Made by a program: the position numbers and the translations under genes. The notes beneath the pieces are model-generated. The model was not told where the DNA came from and ran no database searches. It saw only the letters and a list, made by a program, of their open reading frames with translations. DNA of 64,000 nucleotides, from the NCBI GenBank assembly GCA_040079795.1, contig JBEBJQ010000005.1, positions 32,840 through 96,839 on the forward strand, written 5' to 3'. This document shows positions 34,563 to 46,600 of the stretch, one piece after another. Each line of letters opens with the position of its first letter. Position 1 is the stretch's first letter. The stretch is from SXIZ01 sp040079795. Its GTDB lineage: Bacteria; Pseudomonadota; Gammaproteobacteria; Methylococcales; Methylomonadaceae.

Positions 34563-37500
34563 CTAAAACCATTTACCGGGTGGATTCTTTAACAATGCGG
34601 TCATTTCTGCCGCCGGTAATGGTTTGGTGATCAGATAGCCTTGAATCTCATCACACAGGAGTTGTTGTAAAAGTGCAAAATGCGCCTGGGTTTCCACACC
34701 TTCTGCGACCACTTGCATATTCATGCTATGCGTCATGGAAATCATGGTATTGACTAGGCTTTTATCACTCTCCTCATCAATCATATTGGCAATAAAGGCG
34801 CGGTCTATTTTTATGGTATCAATGGGCAGTTTTTTTAAATAACTGAGCGATGAATATCCCGTTCCGAAATCATCAAGTGCGATTTTAATACCCCGGCAAT
34901 GGATTCTATTTAAAGTGTTAATGGCAGCATCAATATCTTTTATTAAACTGGTTTCAGTAATTTCTATCTCTAAGTACCGGGGCGGTAATTCATACTCGTC
35001 TAATATATTTAAAATTTGTTGCGGCAAGTCTTTGTCGAGCAATTGTTGTGAAGAGACATTAATTGCAATTTTAATGTCTTTGATACCCCGTTTAATCCAT
35101 TCTTTAGCTTGGGCGCAGGCTTCTCGAATAACCCAATTGCCAATAGCGGTGATATATCCGCGTTGTTCTGCAAAATCGATAAAGGCAACAGGCTGTAAAA
35201 GCCCTTTGTGTGGATGTTTCCAACGAATGAGGGCTTCAACACCGCTAATTTTACCGGTTGCAAGCGTAATTTTGGGTTGATAATGCAACACCCATTCTTG
35301 ATTGTCTATGGCCCGCCGAATATCAACTTCCAATTGCATTTGGGTTTGCGATAACGCTTGCATATCCGAATTGTAATATTGAAAGTTATTAAGCCCGGGT
35401 AACTGCTTGGCGTACTGTTTGGCAGTTAAAGCGTTCTGGATCAGTTCATCAGGCGTATTGGCGTCATATGGATACAACCCAATGCCTAAATTACAGGTAA
35501 TGAATATTTTTTGTTCATTAACTTCTATGGGCATCGATAAGGTGTCAAAAATCCGTTTGATAATCCAGGTTGCTGACTGTTTGGACTTTAAATCAGATAA
35601 TAAAATACCGAACTCATCTGCCCCGAAACGCGAAAGTAAAATATCATCGGCTTTACCATTTAATAGGGTTATTCCATCGGTATCACGCAACGCCCCAGCT
35701 AAACGGTCCGCCAGGCGTTTTAATAAAATATCACCGCCTGCACGGCCTAAAGAGGTATTCAGCTGATTAAACAGAGCGACATCAATGGTTAATACGGCCG
35801 CAATGTAGTCATAACGATGCCCTCGGGATATGGCTTGGGCAATGCGGTCATAAAAGAGCGAATGATTGGGTAAACCGGTTAAACCATCGTAATATTGGGA
35901 TTGTTGTAATTCATAGGAAAAGGTAGAGGCAATGTTTTCCAAGGTTTTAATTTTAAGGTGCAGTCGATTAATTTCCGCTTGGGCTTCCAGTCCGCTGTTA
36001 TGAAGGATTTGTTCTGAATGATGGGGAGGCAATTCAGGCTTAATCAATGCGGCAGGGGATTCGTGCGCCTCAATTTGCTGCTCATGCTCGGGGTTCCAAC
36101 GAATGACCTGGTTACGTCCGGACTGTTTGGCAACATACAAGGCGTTATCGGCCTGATCATTTAATTCAGCAGCGTCAACCGCATGATCAAAAATTGAAGC
36201 CACCCCCAAGCTGGCTTTTACATTGGGGCCGGGCGTGCCGTAAACTTTAATGGAGTCGTCGTGGAGCCGTAAACGAATACGTTCAGCCACCGAAATGGCC
36301 TCGTCGATTGAGAGGCCAGGCAGAACCACACAAAATTCCTCTCCGCCATAACGTCCGACCAAATCAATTTTACGGGTATTCGATTGTAAAATATCAGCAA
36401 ACAGTTTAATGACATCGTCTCCGGTGCCATGGCCATAAACATCATTGACCCGTTTAAAATGGTCTATGTCAGCCATGATGCAGGATAGCTCAGCACCATT
36501 TTGTTTGGCTTTATTAAACTCAAGGTTAAAAGCTTTATAAAATCCACGTCGGTTTAAACAGCCAGTCAAAGGATCCCGTGTCGCCAGATAATGCAGTTCT
36601 TTATTGCGCTCTTTAGCTTCTTTTTCCTTGATCGTTAATTGGGTATTGATATCCGATAACAAAGCATTTTTTTCTTCCAGCTCAGTGATATCATCAAAGG
36701 TCACTAAAACACCTTGATATTCGTTTTTATCATTAAAAATTGTTGCGCTGTTAACGGCAAATTTAATGATTTTATCGGAAGGCAATTCTAGCTTTAAAAG
36801 TTTACTGTGGATTTCTTCGTTGTTCTGTTGGGTAATCGACCAGGGATATACCGGGTTTAGTTGTTCATCCAGATTAAATTTCCAGTTTAGTGATGAGGCT
36901 TTAGATCCTAACAACGATTGTGCGGATTTTCCGGTTTTTTCTGCAAAGGCTTTGTTAGCTAGTACAATTTGCTCGTCCTGATCCAGGATTAATACCCCTT
37001 CAGCTAAAGTATCAAAAGCAGAGCTGACCCTACCGGGAATAACCGCTGCTGGATCCAGTTGTTTAAGGGTTTTTAACATAAAAATAAAAAATGCAAAAAA
37101 ACCGACGACGATTACAAAAAATATTAATTTATAAATACTGCTATTGAGTAGCTTTGGAAAAACGTCGCTATCCAGGGGGGTAAATTTAATTTCAATTGTT
37201 CCCCACAGTTTGCCTTTTTCTAATAACGGTACAATTAAGTTGGTCGCCGTTGAGCGCTGTTCTTTATAATCACCCCACTCTTTGGCATGCTTACCGATTT
37301 CCAGGATAAGCGTTTGATCAATGCTCCTGACACCCGCAGACACAATCATCGGATTTCTTTTTACGATTTCTTTCAAGGTAACATTAATCGCATTTTTATT
37401 TAAACTCGCCAACGCGGTAAATTGAATGGCTAACGCTTCACTGATCGCTTGTCTAACCTTTAACTCCGTGTGGCGCTCACTGGGTGTAAAATCAAACAAA

Positions 37501-37598
37501 TCCGCAGCTAACAGTAAGCTGGTCGTCAATAATACCAGGGCAAAACTTATTTTTAATGCCGGCAGAATAAAGCTAATCGTTTTACTAATGGGCTTCAT
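34563..37598 (-). CDS. Membrane-bound PAS-GGDEF-GGDEF-EAL protein
   Basis: A 1011-residue cyclic-di-GMP enzyme. Transmembrane helices at about 11-32 and 155-175 enclose a periplasmic domain of about 120 residues. A cytoplasmic PAS domain (about 190-305) and short coiled coil follow. The first GGDEF domain has an active-type site RYGGEEF (418-422). A second, degenerate GGDEF domain has RFGADEF (659-663). The C-terminal EAL domain has GVEALIRWKHP (E788), and the DDFGTGYSSLSYL loop is intact, so phosphodiesterase activity is plausible. Two GGDEF domains before one EAL is unusual. The gene starts 37 bases after the stop of the giant adhesin on the same strand, suggesting linked expression and control of adhesion. 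No HAMP domain is evident. Confidence 0.93.
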   Translation of the reverse strand: MKPISKTISFILPALKISFALVLLTTSLLLAADLFDFTPSERHTELKVRQAISEALAIQFTALASLNKNAINVTLKEIVKRNPMIVSAGVRSIDQTLILEIGKHAKEWGDYKEQRSTATNLIVPLLEKGKLWGTIEIKFTPLDSDVFPKLLNSSIYKLIFFVIVVGFFAFFIFMLKTLKQLDPAAVIPGRVSSAFDTLAEGVLILDQDEQIVLANKAFAEKTGKSAQSLLGSKASSLNWKFNLDEQLNPVYPWSITQQNNEEIHSKLLKLELPSDKIIKFAVNSATIFNDKNEYQGVLVTFDDITELEEKNALLSDINTQLTIKEKEAKERNKELHYLATRDPLTGCLNRRGFYKAFNLEFNKAKQNGAELSCIMADIDHFKRVNDVYGHGTGDDVIKLFADILQSNTRKIDLVGRYGGEEFCVVLPGLSIDEAISVAERIRLRLHDDSIKVYGTPGPNVKASLGVASIFDHAVDAAELNDQADNALYVAKQSGRNQVIRWNPEHEQQIEAHESPAALIKPELPPHHSEQILHNSGLEAQAEINRLHLKIKTLENIASTFSYELQQSQYYDGLTGLPNHSLFYDRIAQAISRGHRYDYIAAVLTIDVALFNQLNTSLGRAGGDILLKRLADRLAGALRDTDGITLLNGKADDILLSRFGADEFGILLSDLKSKQSATWIIKRIFDTLSMPIEVNEQKIFITCNLGIGLYPYDANTPDELIQNALTAKQYAKQLPGLNNFQYYNSDMQALSQTQMQLEVDIRRAIDNQEWVLHYQPKITLATGKISGVEALIRWKHPHKGLLQPVAFIDFAEQRGYITAIGNWVIREACAQAKEWIKRGIKDIKIAINVSSQQLLDKDLPQQILNILDEYELPPRYLEIEITETSLIKDIDAAINTLNRIHCRGIKIALDDFGTGYSSLSYLKKLPIDTIKIDRAFIANMIDEESDKSLVNTMISMTHSMNMQVVAEGVETQAHFALLQQLLCDEIQGYLITKPLPAAEMTALLKNPPGKWF

Positions 37599-37635
37599 AA
37601 ATTACCGGCTATAGAGTAGTGATGTCGCATTTAAA

Positions 37636-40600
37636 TTATTCATCAGTAACATTGGCAAACATTTGTTCCACTTTATCGTCTTGAGTGTCATAAGCTTCAG
37701 CTTGCTTACCCGATTTAAGGGATTTTGACGCTTTATTAGACTTTACTACAATAGGCAGCGGATCGAAACCTTTTAATAAGGGTATTGAGGGTAATAAGCT
37801 GGCTAATAAGGCGCCGCCTCTGAGTATCCAACTGACAAAACCCGCGGTTAAGGTGACTGTCGAAAAAATCATGACTTCAAGGTTTTCAGTTGTTTGCTCA
37901 GTATGGTTTTGTTCTATTGTTTCACGCATTGCCGCTAATTTTTGCCAGAGGGCTTGTTCTTCGCTTGCCGTAAAGAGCGTTTCCAAATCAACATTAAACT
38001 CATTTTCTTGGTTGTCCATTACATGGCTGAGGGTGATGTTCTGGAGCGTTTCCTTGAATGAAATAATTTGCGGTTTTTTTAATGCAAGGGCATCGTCTTC
38101 AAGAATGTCTTTGAGGCTATGGCGTGTTGTTGCGGCTTGGTCATCAAATACAGGGGTGTTTTCAACAACTATATTGGTGTTAATAAGGTTTGCAATAAAC
38201 TTATCCAAGCTATTGTTGAAGGCCAAAGCGCTAGAGGAACCATCAGGTTCTGAATGCCCATTCAGTTTAATATTGGTAAAAGCTTGATTTGGTTCTGAAT
38301 AAGCCGGGTTTTGTGGTAATTGCGTTAATATTAAAAGCGGGTTGTTTAAATTATTTTCAACTACAGCAGGTTGGATTAAAGTCGCTTGAACGATAGCCGT
38401 CGGTTGAGTCGTATTCACGACTGGCAAGCTATTGGGTGTAGTCGTTTCTTTGATTGGTGTGTTAATGGGTGTATCTGAAACTTCAAAGAGCCTGCTACTG
38501 CTCATGACACTTTTAGTAAGGCCCGCTTTGTCAGTATAAAAAATTTGGACACTGATTTTACTGCCAATATCTTGGTCAGACAGGACGTAGCTGGAATTCG
38601 TAGCATCTATAACCGCTACCCCGTTTCTAAACCATTGATAGCCGCTAACATGAATGTTTTCTATGTTGGTAATACCCAAAGTGTCTATGTTGAGTATTTG
38701 ATTAACTTGCATCGAACCGATAATCACGGGTGCGCTAACAGGGATTGTTGGGGTGCCAATAATTATGGCGGTATCCTCACTGCTTTTACTTTCAGGGGTT
38801 CCGTGAGCGTCGGTATAACTTGCTACCACGCGAATAACGTTGTTCACATCGGATAATCCCAATACATAGCTATTGCCGTTTGCACCTGGAATATCCACCC
38901 CGTTGCGTTGCCATTGATAATGAATGGCACCCAACCCATCGGCATCGGTTAGGCTGTTACCGGCTATGAGGGTTTGGCCTTGAGACGCAGTACCGGTAAT
39001 GGTGACTGTCCCGAAAGGCGCATCGTTAATATTGCTGACTGGCGCAGTTAATGTGCTATTTACGCTTTCTGGGTTGCCAGAACCATCAATGTAACTGGCT
39101 TTTACGCTGATCTGTTGACCAACATCAGCATCTCCTAAAGTGTAAGTCTTGCCGTTAGCACCATTAATAATGGCGTTGTTACGAAACCATTGATAGCTAA
39201 ATTCCCCTAAGCCATTGTCGTCGCTAATATCACTGGTATCTACAGTGAGCGTACCATCTTCTGTCACGATGCCCATAATCACCGGAAGACCTAACGAGGT
39301 ATGGTTGCTTGGTGTTTCAAGCAAGTTCTCCACCTTCACTGTAAAGTTTAAACTAGCGCTGTTATTTTTACTATCGGTAGCAGTTAGGGTCACTTGGTAG
39401 ACATTATCAGTATTAGCATCCTGCGGGTTTTCAAAGTCACGCGCTGCCATGCTGACCACCCCGGTTGCGGGGCTGACGCTGAACAGGCCGGCATCAGCGC
39501 CGCTTAAAGTGTACACCACCGTCCCAACCGGGCTGCCGGTCAAGCTTGGGGTAGGGCTGGTAAAGGCGGTATTTTCATTAATACTGACATTGCTTAAGCC
39601 ACTTAAGTTTAAGGTAGCACTTTCGGCAATGTTCAATACCTGTACGCTAAAACTTAAGCTGGTGCTGTTATTGTCGCTGTCGGTAACGGTCAGGGTCACT
39701 TGATAGCTATTATTGTTGTCGCTATCCTCAGGGTTTTCAAAGTCACGCGCTGCCATGCTGACCACCCCGGTTGCGGGGCTGACGCTGAACAGGCCGGCAT
39801 CAGCGCCGCTTAAAGTGTACACCACCGTCCCAACCGGGCTGCCGGTCAAGCTTGGGGTAGGGCTGGTAAAGGCGGTATTTTCATTAATACTGACATTGCT
39901 TAAGCCACTTAAGCTTAAGGCCGCGCTTTCGGCCGTATTGTTTATTTGAATGGCAAGCGTTTGGGTCGCCACACCACCATTACCGTCATTTACTTGTATG
40001 GTGACATCATAAATGTTGTCATGATTAAAATCACCAGGAGTTTCGTAATCAGGGGGGGACGTAAAACTGAGTACCCCGGAATTAGGATCAATACTGAATA
40101 ACCCTTGATCATCGCCGCCATAAAGGCTGTACACCAGTTTTTGTGCAGGCAGATCGATATCTGTAGCAGTCACAGTAGTTACTATGCCGATGTTTTCCGC
40201 CAAACTGATTGAGGCTGTACTTCCTCCACCGTTACTAATGATCAATGGTGCATCATTGCTTGCAATAACGGTCAGACCCGCACTATCTGTATGGTGGGAA
40301 AACGCGGTACTGCCGCCATTACTGGAGGTGCTGGCAAAGCTACCATTACTGCCGGTGCTTAAATCCCATGCGCGAAAATCGAGTGCATTAGCCAGTGTTC
40401 CATTCCAGTTTGCATCCGGCTGAAAGTAAATGCGGGTGTTATTATCGGCAGCTAATAAAAGTGCATTGCTGCTGCTGAGAATACCAGTTGGATTCCAGTT
40501 GCTGCCATTATCGATTGAATACCACCAGCTACCGTGGCTAGTATCAACCGACCGGATTGCTATACCCAATTGTGCACCTGTATCGGGATCAACAACATTG

Positions 40601-43600
40601 TCGAGTTGCCCGGCTGGTAATGTAAAGTCAACCAAATCTTCAACCCGTGTGCCCACTGTACCGACTGGTATACCTGAACCTTCATTCATTGCTGTAAGCA
40701 CTGGATCCGCTGAAGTATTAAGGATTGGCGCATCATTCACTGCTGTAATCGAAATGCTACCGGATAATGTGGCGCTTATGCCGCCATCACCGTCTGTCAA
40801 ATAGCCTTCCAACACGCGGGCAGTCGATGACGGGGCGTTTGAGGTGTTCTCGTAGGTTACATTTCTGGCTATGTCTTGAACTATCGCCAAACTGGCGTTG
40901 CTATTAAACGTTACAACTAAGGGCGTATAACCCGTTACCGGTCCGTTAAAGCTTGCCACTACGATGCCGTTATAAAGAATATCGCTGCCGCTAACATCGA
41001 CCTGATTGGTATGGTGACCTTCATTTCTGACCGTTAATCGATCTTCAGGCAAGCCATTTGCAGAAATAGTAATGACCAATTGACCCGTATCAAAATCCGC
41101 TGAATCAATATCGGTTATTAGCGCTCCAGAGGCTAATAGAAACGGACCATCGTTTTCAGGAACAGTTGGATTACCTGAAACAAAAGTGATGCTCGGCGCA
41201 TCATTTTGAGGGGTAACTGTAATCGTGACCGTGACTACTTGAGACCATAATAAACCGTCACCGGCTATATAGCTGAAGGTATCGGTGCCATTAAAATTAG
41301 CGGTTGGCGTATAAACAATATTGCCGCCCGTGGTGAAGTTAAAGACACTGTAATGGGAAGGGAAGTTAACCAGCGCGGCGGTCAAGGCAGTCCCTTCAAT
41401 ATCCATATCGTTTGCGAGCACACCGGGGGCTGCGATAGTCAGGGTGCCGTCTTCTGCTACTGTATAGCTGTCTGCTGTTGCTACAGGTGCGTCATTCATT
41501 GCACTGATGATAATAGGCGCGCTGTCGCTAGTAGCGGAATAAGCGGTACTGCCGCCATTTATTGAAGCGTCGGCTAGCGTGCCATTACTACCAAAGCCCT
41601 GGTCCCAGGCACGAAAGGTAATGGCATCGCTTATACTGCCGCTGTAGTTAGCATTTGCTTGAAAATACAAACGGGTAACCGAATCGGCATTTAATAACAG
41701 CGCTGACGTATCGCTTACGCTGCCCACCGTATTCCAGGACGACCCGTTATCTGTGCTATAGAACCAGATACCATTGCTGTTGTTGGCTCCAGTCAAGGCA
41801 ATGCCTAATCCAGAAAGCGCATCAGCATCTGTGACATTGTCTAGTTGTCCGCCTGGCGTTGCAAAATCAACCAATGTCGACACCAGGGTTCCTGCTGCAC
41901 CGCTGGGTGAGGCATTATCTTCAGCGATTGAGTTTAGCGCAGGGCTTTTAGACATATCCAGCACAGGCGCATCATTAACTGTTGTGACCGAGATTGCAGA
42001 ATTATCGGTACCGGTGCTAAATGCTGTAGTGCCGCCATTACTGCTGGTGTCAACTTTGGTTCCTTCAGTGCCTGCGGTTTGATCCCAAAAGCGGTAGCTA
42101 AGTGAAGCGGATGTGGCAGTTAAGCTGTCCGGTACAAAGCGCACCCGATCGGTTTCTTTTAACAGTAAAGCGGAATTACTGCTGACTGAACCCACGGCAT
42201 ACCATTGAGCTCCGTTATCCAGGGAGTATTCCCAATAACCATTGCCATCGTTAGTTGAAATGAGCGCAATGCCGATTTGATCGGCTGGATCTAAATCTTG
42301 ATAGGCATTTATGCTAATAAAGCTACCATGACTAATAAACGATTTAACCGTCTCACCCGCGTTGGACGTTTGATCTTCGGTAATGGCTGTTAAGCTGTAA
42401 CCTTGCGGCGCAGCCAGAGGCGCGTCATTAATATTGGTCACCGTGATGCTGGCAGTATCTGTTGCCATACTAAAAGCGCTTGTGCCGCCATTTGCCGAGG
42501 CGTTACCCAAGTTCCCGCTTATCCCCACACTCAGATCCCAGGCGTGGTAGGTAAAACTAACGGTTTCCCCTTGTGCCTGGTCAGGATGGTAACGTATTAA
42601 ATCAGTTGCGCCGAGCAACCGGGCTGAGCTTTCGCTTACCGCCCCGATCCAAGCCCAGTTACTTCCGCCGTCAATGGAATATTCCCAATAGCCGACCGTA
42701 CCCGTGCTTACATCCGTAATGGCAATACCTTGCAGCGCGCCGCTATCAACATCACTGATGGAGTTACCCAAGAAGGATGCAACTGTTTGTCCGGGATTAG
42801 CAATATTGTCTTCAGTAATGGTTGTTAACGTTGGTGCTATGGGTGAGAGCACGGGTGCATCATTGACAGACGTAATATTGACAATGCTGCTGCCGTTGCT
42901 ACTCGCCGGACCGCCAGTGCCTTGTGCGCCACTGTTGTTGTCATTAATAATCCAGTTAATTTGCACACTGGCTGGTGGTGTACTGCTATTATTGCTGTAG
43001 GCAATCTGCTGCATCGCCTGGTTTACCAAGATATTGGTCGCACTTGCATTGAATGTAAATGTCAAAGTGCCTCCGCTGTTGGTTGTGACAGCACCAATCG
43101 TGCTAGCACCCACTACTAAGGCATTGCCTTGGGTCAGCGTACCCAGAGAGCCGCTGGCGTTGAACACATCCTGCGCGTTCACTCCGTTTGAGCGAGCGAG
43201 TGTGAGCGTAGCACCATTAAAGTTGTCCGCTGCCGTTAATTCTGGATCTGTAATTGTCACATCACTGTCCAGTAAGACTGCTGCACCCCCTTGGGTATAA
43301 GTTGGAGTACCATCGAGGTTGCTGAATATCGGCGCATTATTGGCAACTCCGGTTCCGGTTAAGTCCACTTCGCCGGTGGCGGTATTGCTGATGCCTCCGT
43401 CTCCATCAGTGACCACAACGGAGATTGTGCGTATGCCTAACGTGGGCGTAACTGAAGTCGTACCGAAGGTGATAGACTGGTAGACTGCCTGCACCTTAGC
43501 AACTTGCGCGTTGGCATTGAAGTTCACCGAGAGGAGTGTGCCGTTCGAGCCACCGGACCATGTACCTACCGTGACACCATCGACCAACACATTCGAGCCA

Positions 43601-46600
43601 GATAGAGAGACACCGCCGATTCCGAGTAACAGCAGAAAGTCTGTGTTTTCGCCAGAGCTTATAGTGGCCGTGAGCGAACCACCGTTGAAGTCGGGACTGT
43701 CAGGGTCGGTGAGCGTCACCACGCCCGTGAATGGATTTGCCCAGTTACTCACCGTCGCGAAGGCAGAGCCACCATCGGTAAGCATAGGTGCGTCATTCAC
43801 AGCTGTCACCGTGATTGCTGTGCTGGCGGTCTGGCTAACAAGCCGCCCCACATTCGGTGCAGACAGTAAAGGTGTCGTTGTCGAAAATGTGTCCGGGCCG
43901 GAATAGCTGGCGTTAAGGCCTGCACCACCGGTATCCTGCGCATAGTGCAGTTCAATGCTGTGCTGGCCAGCAGTGAGTGTTGCGGTGTTTGAACTACTGC
44001 CGAACCAAGCTAACAGCACTTGGGTGCCATCGACGAACAGGGTGGCCGCATCATCGGCAGCTACCGTGAATGTGTAAGTACCGGCCGTGGTGACATTCAG
44101 AATACCAGAGTAGATCACACCAAAAGTGGTGGTGCTGCCAGTCAAGGTATTAGCAAGGCTGGGCGCACTTAAATTCGTAGCCACACCAGTCATGCCGCCC
44201 GTGACCGAAATCAGGTTGGGGTTGGAGCCTGTGGGTGCGCCGTCCTGGAACCGGTAGTCAAATGTGCCTGCGGCTAAACTGCCGCCGATGCCGGTGTTCA
44301 GGCCGTCCGAAGTCACCATTGTGAGTGTAACCGCGCCATTTGAGTTGGTCGCACCGGTGTAGGTCGGCTTCGCAGCGCTGGCCAGGTAGGCATTCAAATC
44401 GGTCAAGGTACCCGTGAGTATCAACGTTGAAGTGCCCGATCCGGTCACGTTCACCGCCCCGCCGCTGCTAGCGGATAAGGTTCCGCTACTGACCGTCAAC
44501 TCGGTGCGTAACGTGCTGCTGCCAGCATCTGGGTCGGTGATGGAAAGGCCAGCGATGGCTGTCGTGCTGTCTTCGTTGAACGTCAACGTGGCCGGTACAG
44601 TGTTTACAGGCAAAATGTTGACCGCTAAAACAGTTATGGGGGTAGTATTTGTAGGTGTTAGGGAGCTATCGTTTGCCAAAGCGGCAACTTCACCTGCGGA
44701 GAGAACCCGATTATAAATACGTGCGTCGTCAATTTTACCGTTAAAATCAAAGGTTGTACCGCCGTTTCCATGCCTACCGATGAAGCTGTCTATCCCCAAT
44801 GTGTAGTGTATTGAATCGGTAGTCGTTATTGAGCCTACTAAAGTGCCATCAAGGTATAGCGCAGTCTTATCGCCGGTATCATCGAAGCTGAAAGCCACAT
44901 GATGCCAACCAGTCCCGGCTAAAAGAGTGTTGTAAGTGGTGCCTATCCAGGTGCTACCATTATAAAACCCTCCAATAAGGCCACCGCTCCCATCCAGCCT
45001 AATCAATACGTTGTCACCCAGGGAAATTACATCAGCTCCGCCAGCACTGGCAGTATTGAGGTTGACCCATGCGGACAAGGTTACATTGGTTGGGCTGCCA
45101 AAAAAACCGGGGGTTTGGATATAAGCATTACCACCAAGACTTAAAACATTGCCGCGGGTGGCATCATTGAGCGCGGTAGCGCCATCGACAGTACCAGGGT
45201 AAGCCGCCGCTGGACTGCTGTCTGTTCCTAATGCGCTGGTGTTTTCGAAGGCATAACGTCCTTTCAGGCTTGTATCGATATTCAGGCTATACAAGGTAGA
45301 ATCGAGCGTACTCAAGGTCAGAGTTGCAATACCATTAAAATTGTTGGTAGGTGTAAAATCCAATCCATTCAGAGCATTATTCAGGTCGGAGACTGTCCCG
45401 CTAAAAGTCATGGTACTGTCAGCAGCCCCACTGCCGCTGGTGAAGGATAAGCCGCTAACGCTAGCCAGCGCCAGTGTTCCGTTGCTAACAGAGAGGGTGA
45501 CCTCTAAGGGGCTGCTTCCGGCATTAGCGTCATTTACCGATAGTTGATTACCATTTGCAGACGAAAAAATGAGCGATGAGTTATAACTGGTAGTCTGGGC
45601 ACCGGGTGTCGTATTACTTGGTGTGCTATTGCTAGCCATTGCCGATAGGGATATATTCCGTGTTGCAATAGAACTATTAGCTAAGCCATCGTTAACGAAA
45701 AATGATAGGGTGCGTGTCGCCAAACTGGGATTGCTGGAAGAATTGAAATATGCAATGCTACGTAACGCACTCTGGTAATTGGCCACCGTGGCGCTGCCAC
45801 TGAGCGTCAATACCCCGGTGCTGGCATTCCAACTGCCAGTAATACCATTTTGATTGGTAAAAGCCAGTGTGTCTTGACCGTTAACATAGCCTGAAGAAAT
45901 TGACACAGTAGCACTAGCCATATGGGTGCTGTCTACATCGCTTAGAGTAAGTGCATTATCGACTGCCGTAGCCGGGTCGTTATGTGTATAACCCATTGCA
46001 CTGCCGGTGGTGCTGACGATGGGAGTATCGTTGACCGCCGTGATGGTGATATTTACGGGCGCCTGTGGCGAGTTTGACGCCAAACTTGCGACTTCGGAAA
46101 CATCGAGCGCACGGTTGTAAAGCACAACTCCATCAATTTCTCCATTGGCATTCAGAAATCGCGTCGGATCGAGATCTGATCGCGCACCGAGGTATACATT
46201 ACCTACTGGATCAATGCTGTCACTGCCCGTGGCTAATGAACCTAGCAGCCCTCCATCCACATAGACTTGCGTACCGATCCCGGCTGTTACGGTCATTGTG
46301 TAAAGATGCCATTGTCCGTCGCCGATGAGGGTGCTGACATCCGTATAAATCTGTCCACTGGTGTCATTGGAATCCCACACTGTGGTGACCAGATTATTTA
46401 CTGGGGTGGAACCAATGTAACTGGATTCAGTAAGAGCCACCTGGATGGTATTGGGAGAATTCGGAATAGCGCCGTGGCTGTATAAATATTGCAACCCTGT
46501 GCCGCTGTTATCATCTACTTTGAAATATAACGCCAGTGAGAAATTGCCCGTGTAGCTTACATCGGGTAACACAACATGGTCATCAACACCGTCAAATTGA

